Part shown: positions 34,494-43,071 of the stretch, one piece after another | How the letters are laid out: each line of letters opens with the position of its first letter | How positions within the stretch are numbered: the stretch's first letter is position 1 | Source of the DNA: VXPQ01 sp965232485 | GTDB lineage: Bacteria > Bacteroidota > Rhodothermia > Rhodothermales > VXPQ01 | Direction: 5' to 3' | Length of the DNA: 64,000 nucleotides | NCBI GenBank assembly: GCA_965232485.1 | Contig: OZ246975.1 | Span: forward strand, 2,542,001-2,606,000 | The notes under the pieces: generated by a model | Database searches by the model: none | The model's input: the letters and a program-made list of their open reading frames with translations, nothing else | What the model was told of the DNA's origin: nothing | Made by a program: the position numbers and the translations under genes

Positions 34494-36143
34494 TTATGAC
34501 GTCAGGGATGGCCCTGATTTGCCGATAGCCACGGTGGCCAGCCCGATCAGCAGCATCAGGAATACGCTATAGGCGGCCGCCGCTCCGAAATCGTAGAGGC
34601 GCAACTGGGCCAGTATTTCCACGCTGATGGGGCGATTGTCGAACACGTAGAGCATAATCGACGAAACGAATTCGCCCACCGATGCGACAAAGGTAAGCAG
34701 GGCGCCTGCCCGGACGCCAGGCGCGATGGCGGGGAGCACGATGCGGCGAAAGGTTGTAGCGAATCGGGCGCCGAGATCGGCGGACGCTTCCGCGAGGCGG
34801 TCGTCGAATTGTTCAAGCGCCGCCGTGGTCGAGCGCACGACGAAGGGAATATGGCGAATGAAATACGCCAGCGGCAGAATCCAGAATCCGCCGACGAGTA
34901 TCGTGTTCATCGCCGGCAGGGTGGGTTCGTTGAAGGTGACGATCAGGTTGACGGCGATGACGGTGCCCGGAATGGCGAACGGCAGGGCCGTAAGCAGGCG
35001 CGCCAGTCCACGCCCCGGAATCTTGCCCTTGGCGATGTACAGGGCCGCGGCGATGCCGAATACGATGTTGCCGGCGGTAGCGACAAGCGCCATCCGGATG
35101 CTGTTCCAGACGGGATCGAATACGTCCGGGTCCCGGAAAAGCGCGGCATAGTTGTCGAATGTGTACGCCGTGGGAAAAATTTGCCAGGTCCAGCTTCCTT
35201 CCTGGGCAAACGAGATCAGAAGGACGGTCGCTATGGGCAAAAGCAGGAACGCCAGCAGGGGAAGGGCTGCCGCGGCGGCGGCTATTCGGCCTGCTCCGCT
35301 GCGGATGGGGGCGGGCGGGGCGGCCACGCCTTTTGCTGCGCCTCGCGTACTTTGCCTTCGCCGGCTTTCCAGCGCCAGCAAAAACACCACGCAGATCGCC
35401 GTCAAGAGGACGGAAACGGCCGCCGACAAGGAGAGATTGCCGTTCGTTTTGTAATTGTAGATTTGCAGCGTCAGGAAACTTTCTGTGCCTGCAAACAGGA
35501 GCGGCGCCGTAAAAGACGCCATCGAAATCATGAACACGAGCAAGGCGGCTCCGACCAGCGCGGGCCGGAGTTGCGGCAGCATGACGCGTCGGAATGTCGT
35601 GAATCCCGATGCCCCAAGGTCGGCGGAGGCTTCCGGCAGGCTTTTGTCCACATTGCCGAGGGCCGACAGCGTGAACAGGTAAAAGTAAACGTACATGGCG
35701 TAGACATGCACGAGCCAGACGGCGGCGAGGCCCTCAAAGGCGAAAGGCGTGTCGGCGAGACGAAACAGTTCCTGAAGCACTCGGGGGAGGATGCCGCTTT
35801 CGCCGTACAGGAACAGGAAGGCCAGTACGCCTACGAGGGGAGGCAGGGCAAGGGGAAAGACGGCGACCGCCATCAGTGTTCCGCGCAACGGGAACCGGAA
35901 GCGATGAAAACACCAGGCTAACGAGCCGCCCAGTATGCCGCTGCCGAGCACGGTCGCTATGGAAATGAATACGGAATTGAACAGGGCCCGTACGTTTGCG
36001 GACGACCAGGAAGAGAACAGCCTGGCGTAGTTTTCGACCGTCAGGCCCGACTCGAACGTACGCAGGCTTGGATAGAGTACGTACGCGGCCAGCACGAGCA
36101 GGACGGGAACCGCAAGGAGCGCAGACCCTCGGCGCGTCAGCAT
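34494..36143 (-). CDS. Iron-type ABC transporter permease with two fused permease domains
   Basis: 549 aa, about 12 hydrophobic segments arranged as two similar halves. Each half carries the cytoplasmic EAA loop that docks the ATPase: EASADLGASGFTTFRRVMLPQLRPAL in the first and EASADLGARFATTFRRIVLPAIAPGV in the second. This fused arrangement is the FbpB/AfuB (ferric iron) and related permease type. No periplasmic binding protein or ATPase gene is adjacent, so it must pair with components encoded elsewhere. It starts 5 bp after the recR stop and is likely the last gene of the dnaX-ybaB-recR transcript. Substrate iron is inference from family resemblance only. Confidence 0.88.
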   Translation of the reverse strand: MLTRRGSALLAVPVLLVLAAYVLYPSLRTFESGLTVENYARLFSSWSSANVRALFNSVFISIATVLGSGILGGSLAWCFHRFRFPLRGTLMAVAVFPLALPPLVGVLAFLFLYGESGILPRVLQELFRLADTPFAFEGLAAVWLVHVYAMYVYFYLFTLSALGNVDKSLPEASADLGASGFTTFRRVMLPQLRPALVGAALLVFMISMASFTAPLLFAGTESFLTLQIYNYKTNGNLSLSAAVSVLLTAICVVFLLALESRRRQSTRGAAKGVAAPPAPIRSGAGRIAAAAAALPLLAFLLLPIATVLLISFAQEGSWTWQIFPTAYTFDNYAALFRDPDVFDPVWNSIRMALVATAGNIVFGIAAALYIAKGKIPGRGLARLLTALPFAIPGTVIAVNLIVTFNEPTLPAMNTILVGGFWILPLAYFIRHIPFVVRSTTAALEQFDDRLAEASADLGARFATTFRRIVLPAIAPGVRAGALLTFVASVGEFVSSIMLYVFDNRPISVEILAQLRLYDFGAAAAYSVFLMLLIGLATVAIGKSGPSLTS

Positions 36144-36148
36144 GGCGA

Positions 36149-36820
36149 TCAGAGTGCGTCGCGGCCTTCAAGGGCGCGCGCCAGCGTGGCTTCGTCGGCG
36201 TATTCCAAGTCCCCTCCGATGGGTAATCCGCGGGCAATGCGCGTCAGGCGTATGCCGGAAGATTTGAGCAATTGGGAGAGATAATACACCGTGGTGTCCC
36301 CTTCTACCGTGGGGTTCAGCGCAAAAATGATTTCCCGGGGAGGTTTCGCTACCTCGGCCGCCTCGTCGTTGGCGGGCGTCTGACCGTTTTGCGTCGGGGC
36401 GCACGCGGCCTGCGCGGGATCGATGCGTTGCAGCAACTCGCGGATGCGGAGATCTTCCGGGCCTACCCCGTCCAGGGGAGAGATGGCCCCGCCCAATACG
36501 TGGTAGACGCCCTGGTATTCGTTGAGCCGCTCAATGGCCAGCACGTCGTTGGCGTCTTCCACCAGGCAAATGACGGCATGGTCGCGCTTCGAATCAGGGT
36601 GGCAAACGGCGCATGGATCTGCATCGGTTATGTTGCAACACACGGAGCATTGCCGGACCGTATCCTTGACCTTGATCAGCGTGTGCGCCAGGTCTGCGAT
36701 CTCGGCGCGGGGCATTTTGAGTACATGGGACGTCAGCCGCTGCGCCGTTTTTCGTCCTACGCCGGGCAATTTCGCAAATTGTTCGACCAGCGCCTCGACC
36801 GATTCGGAGGTAAATCCCAT
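36149..36820 (-). CDS. recR: Recombination mediator RecR
   Basis: 223 aa. Helix-hairpin-helix LPGVGRKTAQRLTSHVL at ~18-34; zinc finger Cys58, 61, 70 and 73 (CSVCCNITDADPCAVC); Toprim domain from ICLVEDANDVLAIERL; C-terminal ALNPTVEGDTTVYYL and RIARGLPIGGDLEYADEATL. It loads RecA onto gaps with RecF/RecO. About 27 residues (135-161, rich in Ala, Pro, Gln and Glu) are inserted inside the Toprim domain, making it longer than the usual ~200 residues. Follows ybaB by 67 bp. Confidence 0.97.
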   Translation of the reverse strand: MGFTSESVEALVEQFAKLPGVGRKTAQRLTSHVLKMPRAEIADLAHTLIKVKDTVRQCSVCCNITDADPCAVCHPDSKRDHAVICLVEDANDVLAIERLNEYQGVYHVLGGAISPLDGVGPEDLRIRELLQRIDPAQAACAPTQNGQTPANDEAAEVAKPPREIIFALNPTVEGDTTVYYLSQLLKSSGIRLTRIARGLPIGGDLEYADEATLARALEGRDAL

Positions 36821-36887
36821 GCGCTTGCAGTGGTTTGGAGGGCGGATTGCGCCCGGCTATCGCCGCCGAGGCGCCTTCCGCAGTATC

Positions 36888-37229
36888 CTATAGTCCGGGA
36901 AGGCCGGGCAAGCCCATGCCTGGGGGAAGCATACTGCCCGCCACGCTTCCCATTTCCTTTTTCGCCATCTCCGCGGCGTCTTCAAGGGCCTTGTTGACGC
37001 CGGCGACAACAAGGTCTTCCAGCAATTCCAGATCGTTGGGATCGACTGCGTCCGGTTCAATATGGATATTCGTAATGCGCTGGGCGCCGTTGGCCGTCAC
37101 CTTGACCATGCCGCCGCCGGATTCGGCGTTGACGGTTTTGGCGGCAAGGTTTTCCTGCGCCTCCTTCATCTTCTTCTGCATTTCCATGACCATCCCGAAC
37201 ATGTCGGCCATATTTACGTCGTCAGCCAT
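36888..37229 (-). CDS. ybaB: YbaB/EbfC nucleoid-associated protein
   Basis: 113 aa. MADMFGMVMEMQKKMKEAQENLAAKTVNAESGGGMVKVTANGAQRITNIHIEPDAVDPNDLELLEDLVVAGVNKALEDA is the family consensus. Dimeric, tweezer-shaped DNA-binding protein, commonly encoded between dnaX and recR, as here. The C-terminal tail is Gly/Met/Pro-rich (MLPPGMGLPGLPGL). Confidence 0.96.
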   Translation of the reverse strand: MADDVNMADMFGMVMEMQKKMKEAQENLAAKTVNAESGGGMVKVTANGAQRITNIHIEPDAVDPNDLELLEDLVVAGVNKALEDAAEMAKKEMGSVAGSMLPPGMGLPGLPGL

Positions 37230-37292
37230 GTTTTGTACCGTTTTGCGGGCGTTGCGCGCGTCTTGCGTCAGGGGGACGGCGCCTTGCGGATA

Positions 37293-39263
37293 TTACCAGG
37301 TGGGCTCCGCCTTGAACTGTTCGAAAATTTCGCGCACTACCGGGTTCTTTTCGCGCTTTTGTTCTATGTACAACGTGAGATCGTCGTCGGTTTCGCTTCT
37401 GTCGTCTGTATTGGCGGCGTTCAGGTTTTCGCGCACCGTACATTGTATCCCGCGGACCGGCCTGTTCTCCAGCGACGCCAGTTGCTGGACTTGCTGCACG
37501 ATGTAATCGCTGTTTTCGGTCACTACGCGCCGGTGAAAATCTTCCGGGACGGCGAGGCGGATCATGTCCTCCTCATAGCCTTCCGGGCGCGCAAGGTTCA
37601 GCGTGGCCCATAGTTGTTTTTTATTGTCTTCTTTGACGCGCTCCATCAGATCGCTCCAGGCGGCGGCAACAGGGTTTCCGTCCGGCCTGTCCGCATTGCC
37701 TGTTTCGGCGGGTTCCGCAGGAGCGGCGCCTCCCTCGGCGGCCTCCCGCTCGGCGATCGGGACCTGCAGGCGGGTTTCCCCGGAGGAGGCGTCGTCGCGT
37801 TGCAGCGCCGGTTTGCCCAAAACGCTATGCATCACATTGGGGGATGCATCGAATGATTGCGCAGGCGGCGCAGTTTCGGGTTTGGGCGGCGCAGGCGGCG
37901 CAGTCGAGGCGGTTTCCGAAGGAACTTCGTCTTTTGGTTTCGGGGCGGCCTTGCGTTCGGGATTTTTCGAGGGCGCATGCGGGGTTGCCGCGTCGGGATT
38001 CTTGCGGGACGATGCGGCGGGAGCGCTGCTGGCGCGCGGCGACGTTTTCCGGGGCGCGCGCGGCCGGGACGGAGGGTTGCGCTCCGCGTGGTCGGGGGAA
38101 GGGTTGCGCTCCAGTCGATCTATTTTGTCGATCGCCTCGCGCAGGTCTGCGCCCAGGGCGATCATGGCCATATTCAGCAGGATCGTTTCTACCTTCAGGC
38201 GCGGTTGGACGCTGTCCCTGAGCGTGCTTTCCGCATGGGAGGCAAGCGTCAGGAGGCGCAAGACATCCATTTCCGAAAAAGGCGCTACGGCTTCGGCATA
38301 GCGTTGCCGGGTGGCTTCCGTTGCCTCAATTAGTCGAGTATGCTCCATCGTACGCGCAACCAGCAGATTGCGCAAGTGCTCCGTCAGTCCGGCCATGAAC
38401 TCCTGCAAGTCATGTCCGGCCCGGATTGCATTTTCGACCAGTTGCAGCATGCCCCCCATGTCGCGCGCAGCAATGCGGTCCGTGACCTCGAAATACCGAT
38501 CGATATCTACTACGCCCAGCGCTTGCACGAGGTCGCTGTACGCAATCTCCGAGCCGCACAAGGAGACTGCCTGGTCGAAGACCGACAGCGCGTCCCGCAA
38601 GGCGCCGTCTCCCTTCCGGGCAATGAGCAGCAAGGACGCCTCGTCCGCACGAATGTTTTCTTCCTCGCAGATGGCGCTTAGCCGGGTAACGATTTCGGGG
38701 ACGGCGATGCGACGAAAATCGAACCGCTGACACCGGGACAAGATGGTTGCGAGAACCTTGTGGGGCTCGGTCGTCGCAAAAATGAAAAGCACATGGGGCG
38801 GCGGCTCTTCAAGGGTTTTCAGCAGCGCATTGAAAGCCGCCGTGGAGAGCATATGCACCTCGTCTACGATGTACACTTTGCGGCGGGCGCCTTGCGGAGG
38901 GATGCGCACCGTTTCGCGCAAGTCGCGAATATCGTCTACGCGATTGTTCGAGGCTGCGTCGATTTCAATTACGTTCAGACTGCGCCCTTCCTCGAACGTG
39001 CGGCAGTGCTCGCAGGCGCGACACGGTTCGGCTTGTCCGTCGCGCTCGTCCGCCGCGCTGGCGCAGTTGATGGCTTTCGCCAGAATGCGCGCCGCTGTGG
39101 TTTTTCCGACGCCGCGCGGTCCGCTGAAAAGATAGGCGTGGGCCAGTCGGTTCAGGCGGATTGCGTTGCGGAGCGTTTCCGTGATGTGTTCCTGCGCCAC
39201 CAGTTCGTCGAACCGTTGCGGGCGGTACTTGCGCGCAGTAACGAGATATCTCTTGTCAGACAT
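37293..39263 (-). CDS. dnaX: DNA polymerase III subunit gamma/tau
   Basis: 656 aa. AAA+ clamp-loader ATPase: KYRPQRFDELVAQEHITETLRNAI, Walker A GPRGVGKTTAARILAKA, a zinc module in C...EPCRACEHCRTFEEG, Walker B KVYIVDEVHMLSTAAFNALLKTLEEPP, sensor 1 FIFATTEPHKVLATILSRCQ. Domain III continues to ~370, then a Pro/Ala/Lys-rich linker (~385-520) and a C-terminal tau-type domain (WSDLMERVKEDNKKQLWATLNLARPEGYEEDMIRLAV) that in other bacteria binds polymerase alpha. First gene of dnaX-ybaB-recR, with its own consensus-like promoter at 39354-39326. Confidence 0.96.
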   Translation of the reverse strand: MSDKRYLVTARKYRPQRFDELVAQEHITETLRNAIRLNRLAHAYLFSGPRGVGKTTAARILAKAINCASAADERDGQAEPCRACEHCRTFEEGRSLNVIEIDAASNNRVDDIRDLRETVRIPPQGARRKVYIVDEVHMLSTAAFNALLKTLEEPPPHVLFIFATTEPHKVLATILSRCQRFDFRRIAVPEIVTRLSAICEEENIRADEASLLLIARKGDGALRDALSVFDQAVSLCGSEIAYSDLVQALGVVDIDRYFEVTDRIAARDMGGMLQLVENAIRAGHDLQEFMAGLTEHLRNLLVARTMEHTRLIEATEATRQRYAEAVAPFSEMDVLRLLTLASHAESTLRDSVQPRLKVETILLNMAMIALGADLREAIDKIDRLERNPSPDHAERNPPSRPRAPRKTSPRASSAPAASSRKNPDAATPHAPSKNPERKAAPKPKDEVPSETASTAPPAPPKPETAPPAQSFDASPNVMHSVLGKPALQRDDASSGETRLQVPIAEREAAEGGAAPAEPAETGNADRPDGNPVAAAWSDLMERVKEDNKKQLWATLNLARPEGYEEDMIRLAVPEDFHRRVVTENSDYIVQQVQQLASLENRPVRGIQCTVRENLNAANTDDRSETDDDLTLYIEQKREKNPVVREIFEQFKAEPTW

Positions 39264-39325
39264 GGCGGAGCAACGGTTCTGTGCGCGGCGAACAAGCCCA
39301 TGGAAGTCGATAGGGCGAGTACAGG

Positions 39326-39354
39326 ATAATACTTTGTACGAAGGCGGTTGTCAA
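39326..39354 (-). promoter_or_regulatory. Promoter of the dnaX operon, TTGACA-17-TATTAT
   Basis: On the minus strand TTGACA (39354-39349), 17 bp, TATTAT (39331-39326), 62 bp before the dnaX start. Both boxes and the spacing are identical to the promoter at 22567. Confidence 0.75.
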
Positions 39355-39399
39355 CGTTTCGTCGTATGTTTCGCGCGGGTCGTTCGCCAGCGAGCGCCT

Positions 39400-39440
39400 T
39401 TCAGCCTCTGAATCTTTGCGGACTTAATCAGAGCATTTTC
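39400..39440. repeat. Hairpin-linked dispersed repeat, copy B2
   Basis: A TTCAGcctCTGAA stem (about 39400-39412) is followed by GGACTTAATCAGAGCATTTT at 39420-39439, which overlaps the stop codon of batDE. Counterpart of copies at 34219 and 45115. Confidence 0.55.
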
Positions 39441-42087
39441 AAATTTCTCCGTAGGCGGCGGTCGGAACCCAGCCCTGAACCCCATTAGGCAGGCGGATTT
39501 CGCTCCAGTCCGCCCGGATCTTTACGATCTCCACGACGGCGCCTTCGTGCGCGGTCAGTTCCATCGACAAGCCATCCGGGCGGTCCGTCAGATTCGTGGC
39601 GTCCGCCAGCATGACGGCGCGCATCGCGTGCGCTTCTTCCCAGGACGCCACGAACCCGGACGTAACGAAAAGGACAGCCAGCACGCCGCCAGCCAGCGTC
39701 ATGCGGCGCAGCCAGGGCGATCGGGCGCGCCGGATACGAAGCGCAAGGGCGCCTGCGACCAGGCCATAGCCCAATAGCCCGATCAGGAAGAGGCCAGTCG
39801 GAGACAGCATGCGCACGAGGCGGTTCCATGCCGGGCGCCAGAAGGGGGCAGGAAGCTGCGAAAAGCGATCAACGGTTTGGTTGCGGGCAAGGGCGAGGTT
39901 GTGCGCCAGCGCCTTGTTTTCTGGCATGTGCAGGCGAGCCTTTTCGTAGAACCGGACTGCTTGCCCGATTTCATCCAGGCGGTACCAGGCGTTGCCCATA
40001 TTGTAGTAGAGGGCGCCGCTTGCGTATCCGGCGTCAAGGGCATTCTGGTAGCTGGTCAGGGCCTCTCTGTAGGCGCCTTCCCGGAAGCGTTGGTTGCCTT
40101 CGTCGAAATAGCGCACGGCCTCTGGCGCGCCCTGTGCTTGCGCAGGTCCCGCGCAGGTCCATAGCAGCAGGGCAAGCATGCCCGGGATGGCCGCTTTGCT
40201 GATCCTCGGCGTTTTTCTGTTTCGGTTCGATGCGGCGGCTTCGTCCACCGCGACGATCAGCGAGGCGGCGCGTTCCTGCGCGCTTTCCATGGCGGCGCGG
40301 TCGGGCAGTACGGGTGCAAACCGGGCCTGGTCGCATTCGTCGAGAATCTCCCGTAGCCGATACCGGATCTCGCTTTGTACGCCCGCGTCGCGCAGACAAG
40401 CATCCAGTTGGTCGCGCGTCCATCCTGTTTCGGGCACGTTCAGCCGGTTGCCGATGAAACCGCTCAGCGCCCGTTCGATTTCTTCGTAAAAGGCGATGGG
40501 CTGGGCGCGCTCCAGTAATTTCCCGGCTTCGCGCAGGTGTTTGCGGGCCAGCGGGTGCGCGATTCGCCCGCGGGCATAGTTCGCATCGCGGGATAACCGG
40601 TCTGCATGGCGCCGCCGAACATACAAGAAAAGCAAAAAGCCCGCTGGCAATAGCAGTGCGCCATACGGCCAGGCGCGTTGATGCAGGGGCGCCTCCTCGA
40701 CCGGTCGCCAGCCGTCGGGCGTTGTCAGGACATCCGCGATATCGTCTATGGGGAATCCTTCGATGGTGGCGCCCGCCGCCAACGCTTCCGCTGAACCGGT
40801 CACGCGAATCACGGGGAGCGTGGCTTCTTGCGTTACATAGCGTTCGTCGTCGGGGTCATACCAGGCGAAAGGAATCGGCGGCGTCTCGAACGATCCATTG
40901 GCGCGAGGAATAACGACATACTCGAAGGTTTTGCGGCCTCGTATGCGTCGTCCGCTCCGGTCGATGGCGGTTTCGATATTCGGTTCGTATTGCTCGAAGG
41001 CGCCCGGCGGCGTAAACGCCGGATCGCTCAAGGTAGCGACATTTCCTGTTCCCTCGATCGCAACGAGGATATGCAAGGGTTCGCCCACCTCTACGTCTGT
41101 TTTGCTGACGGAGGCCGTTACGTTCCAGTCGCCTACTGCGCCCGAAAAGGCGGGCGGGGCGCCTTCGGGGAGCGGCGTAATGCGTAGCGCAAGCGGCTCG
41201 GAGGCAATGGCGACCGGCTGGAACTGCCCGCGCAACGAAAAAAGCCGGTCGAACGGGCTGGTTCGCGCGCCGGAAGCCCGGTGCACTTCGGACTCGACTT
41301 CAAGCGCATCGACCGTGAGCGCGCCGGGCCGGGTCGGGAAGATGGCCACCCGCTTCAGGGGAATGGTGCGGTAAAGCAAGCCGTTTTCCACGACATTGTC
41401 GGGTACGGGGCGCGTGTCGACGTCGAATTCCTCGCGCCAGAATCCCTCAGCGTCCCAGGAACCCGAGAGGCGGCTATGGCGCAATTGCACGCCGTCCCGG
41501 AAATACAGCAAGTACTCGACGACAATTTGTTCATTCTGGCGCGCCGTGGTTTTGTTTGGCGCAACGCGGATAAACAGGTCGTTCGGTTCGAGCGTTGCGG
41601 GCGTTTCGTTGGCGCCGGGGTCCTGGGGCCAGGAAGAAGCGTTGCCGAAGGGCCAGTTTGAAGATTGCGGGGGTTGTTGCGGTTGCGGGCGCTGGGCCTG
41701 ATCCACCACCACGATATCGAGTGGTTCGGTTTCCCAGGTTTGTCCGTCCACGGTTACGCGGGCGGACAGGATTCGCGCAGGGCCTTCTTGCAGCGGGCGA
41801 TAGGCCCACCGAAAGGTTACGCTTTGTTCCAGCGCGCCGTTCGCGAACGTCATGTTTCGGTGTACGCTGGGCGTACTTTGCAGGAGCGCCAGCCCTTCGG
41901 CTTGCGGCGGGGCGGGGGTTTCTACGCTGGAGAGTCCGGCGCCCGAAATTTCCACGCTGAACACGAGTTGCTCCTGTGCGCCGATGGTCGTTTCGTTCAC
42001 CGTGGCGCGGATTTCGATATCCTGTCCATACGCCGCCGGTATCCCGAACAAGAGCAGTACGCCAATATGTCCCAACCACTTTTTCAT
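39439..42087 (-). CDS. batD: BatD-BatE fusion protein (aerotolerance operon)
   Basis: 882 aa. Signal peptide MKKWLGHIGVLLLFGIPAAYGQ. Residues ~23-590 are BatD: IEIRATVNETTIGAQEQLVFSVEISGAG, APNKTTARQNEQIVVEYLLYFRDGVQL and the RGRKTFEYVVIPRANGSFETPPIPFAWYDP segment, then a membrane span (PYGALLLPAGFLLFLYV). After ~630 comes a BatE-like part: a second export-like hydrophobic stretch, TPR repeats (FDEGNQRFREGAYREALTSYQNALDAGYASGALYYNMGNAWYRLDEIGQAVRFYEKAR), two membrane spans and a C-terminal SH3 domain (DRPDGLSMELTAHEGAVVEIVKIRADWSEIRLPNGVQGWVPTAAY). In most Bacteroidetes these are two genes. Last gene of the bat unit; its stop overlaps repeat B2. Confidence 0.9.
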   Translation of the reverse strand: MKKWLGHIGVLLLFGIPAAYGQDIEIRATVNETTIGAQEQLVFSVEISGAGLSSVETPAPPQAEGLALLQSTPSVHRNMTFANGALEQSVTFRWAYRPLQEGPARILSARVTVDGQTWETEPLDIVVVDQAQRPQPQQPPQSSNWPFGNASSWPQDPGANETPATLEPNDLFIRVAPNKTTARQNEQIVVEYLLYFRDGVQLRHSRLSGSWDAEGFWREEFDVDTRPVPDNVVENGLLYRTIPLKRVAIFPTRPGALTVDALEVESEVHRASGARTSPFDRLFSLRGQFQPVAIASEPLALRITPLPEGAPPAFSGAVGDWNVTASVSKTDVEVGEPLHILVAIEGTGNVATLSDPAFTPPGAFEQYEPNIETAIDRSGRRIRGRKTFEYVVIPRANGSFETPPIPFAWYDPDDERYVTQEATLPVIRVTGSAEALAAGATIEGFPIDDIADVLTTPDGWRPVEEAPLHQRAWPYGALLLPAGFLLFLYVRRRHADRLSRDANYARGRIAHPLARKHLREAGKLLERAQPIAFYEEIERALSGFIGNRLNVPETGWTRDQLDACLRDAGVQSEIRYRLREILDECDQARFAPVLPDRAAMESAQERAASLIVAVDEAAASNRNRKTPRISKAAIPGMLALLLWTCAGPAQAQGAPEAVRYFDEGNQRFREGAYREALTSYQNALDAGYASGALYYNMGNAWYRLDEIGQAVRFYEKARLHMPENKALAHNLALARNQTVDRFSQLPAPFWRPAWNRLVRMLSPTGLFLIGLLGYGLVAGALALRIRRARSPWLRRMTLAGGVLAVLFVTSGFVASWEEAHAMRAVMLADATNLTDRPDGLSMELTAHEGAVVEIVKIRADWSEIRLPNGVQGWVPTAAYGEI

Positions 42088-42160
42088 GACGTTTCTGGCC
42101 TTCAGGTATAATTATTACGCGTTATTTATACCATTATTGACCCTTTTCTATACCTTTTTT

Positions 42161-43057
42161 CTACCAATCTTTTTCTACGCGATGCGGGCGGGCCGGGGTG
42201 CGCTGGAGTTCCCGCAGCAGATTGCCTTCTTCCTGTTCGAGGGCTTGCAGGATGCGCTCGGCCTGCGCCTCGCTCAGCGGTTGTTCTCCAGGCGACGGAT
42301 TTTGCGGTTCCTGTGTTTGTTCCTGCGGGGATTCGTCGGGTTGCGATTCGTTTTCGCCGGACTGCTCTTGTTGTTGATTTTGTTCATTCTGCCCGTTCTG
42401 TTCGTTTTGCGGCGCATTCTCCTCGTTTTCGTCCTGTTGGGGTTCGTTTTGGCCGTTTTCGTTGTTTTCGTCGTCGGATTCCCGCTGATCCTGATCCTGA
42501 TCCTGCTGTTGTTGCTGCTGTTCTTGTTGTTCCTGTTCCTCAAGCTGGCGTTTTACGAATTCATAGTTGAACCGGGCGTCCTCGTTGTCTGGATTCCGGA
42601 GGAGGCTATGGCGATAATGCGCAAGGGCGCTTTCCAGGTCCTGGGCGGCGAAGGCGGCGTTGCCGGCATTGTACGCCGATCGGGCAAGGTCCATTGCCTC
42701 GCCGGTTTCCCGGGCTTCCATCATGGCCTGCTCGAACGTTTCCCGAGCGGATTCGGCGTTGCCCGACTTGAGAAGCGCTGCCCCGAGGTTGTTGCGCAGG
42801 CCATAACGCAAGCGCGGCGCCGCGTCGTCGGAAAGGATAGCAATGCCGCCTGCATAGGCCGCCGCGGCGTCGGCGTACGCTTCCTGGCGGAACAGGTCGT
42901 TGCCTCGCCGTCCGTCCTGTTTGCCGCTGGGTCCCCGCCATAGTCCGCGGGGTTCCTGCACAGGCGCCGCGATTTCGGCGGTTCCGTCTTGCGCGTCTTG
43001 CGCCGCTGGCGGGGTCGCCGCGGACTGGAACAGGAGCAACAGGGCGAAAAAAGACAT
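42161..43057 (-). CDS. batC: BatC, TPR-containing aerotolerance protein
   Basis: 298 aa. Short N-terminal signal (MSFFALLLLFQSAA), TPR-like helices at ~50-170 (GNDLFRQEAYADAAAAYAGGIAIL, NNLGAALLKSGNAESARETFEQAM, SAYNAGNAAFAAQDLESALAHYRHSLLRNPDNEDARFNYEFVKRQLEE), a low-complexity Gln/Asn/Glu tract (~172-255), and the family-typical C-terminus SEAQAERILQALEQEEGNLLRELQR. Periplasmic partner of the BatA/BatB von Willebrand proteins. It starts 14 bp after batB. The Gln/Asn tract is long for the family. Confidence 0.9.
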   Translation of the reverse strand: MSFFALLLLFQSAATPPAAQDAQDGTAEIAAPVQEPRGLWRGPSGKQDGRRGNDLFRQEAYADAAAAYAGGIAILSDDAAPRLRYGLRNNLGAALLKSGNAESARETFEQAMMEARETGEAMDLARSAYNAGNAAFAAQDLESALAHYRHSLLRNPDNEDARFNYEFVKRQLEEQEQQEQQQQQQDQDQDQRESDDENNENGQNEPQQDENEENAPQNEQNGQNEQNQQQEQSGENESQPDESPQEQTQEPQNPSPGEQPLSEAQAERILQALEQEEGNLLRELQRTPARPHRVEKDW

Positions 43058-43071
43058 GGCTCAGGGAATTT

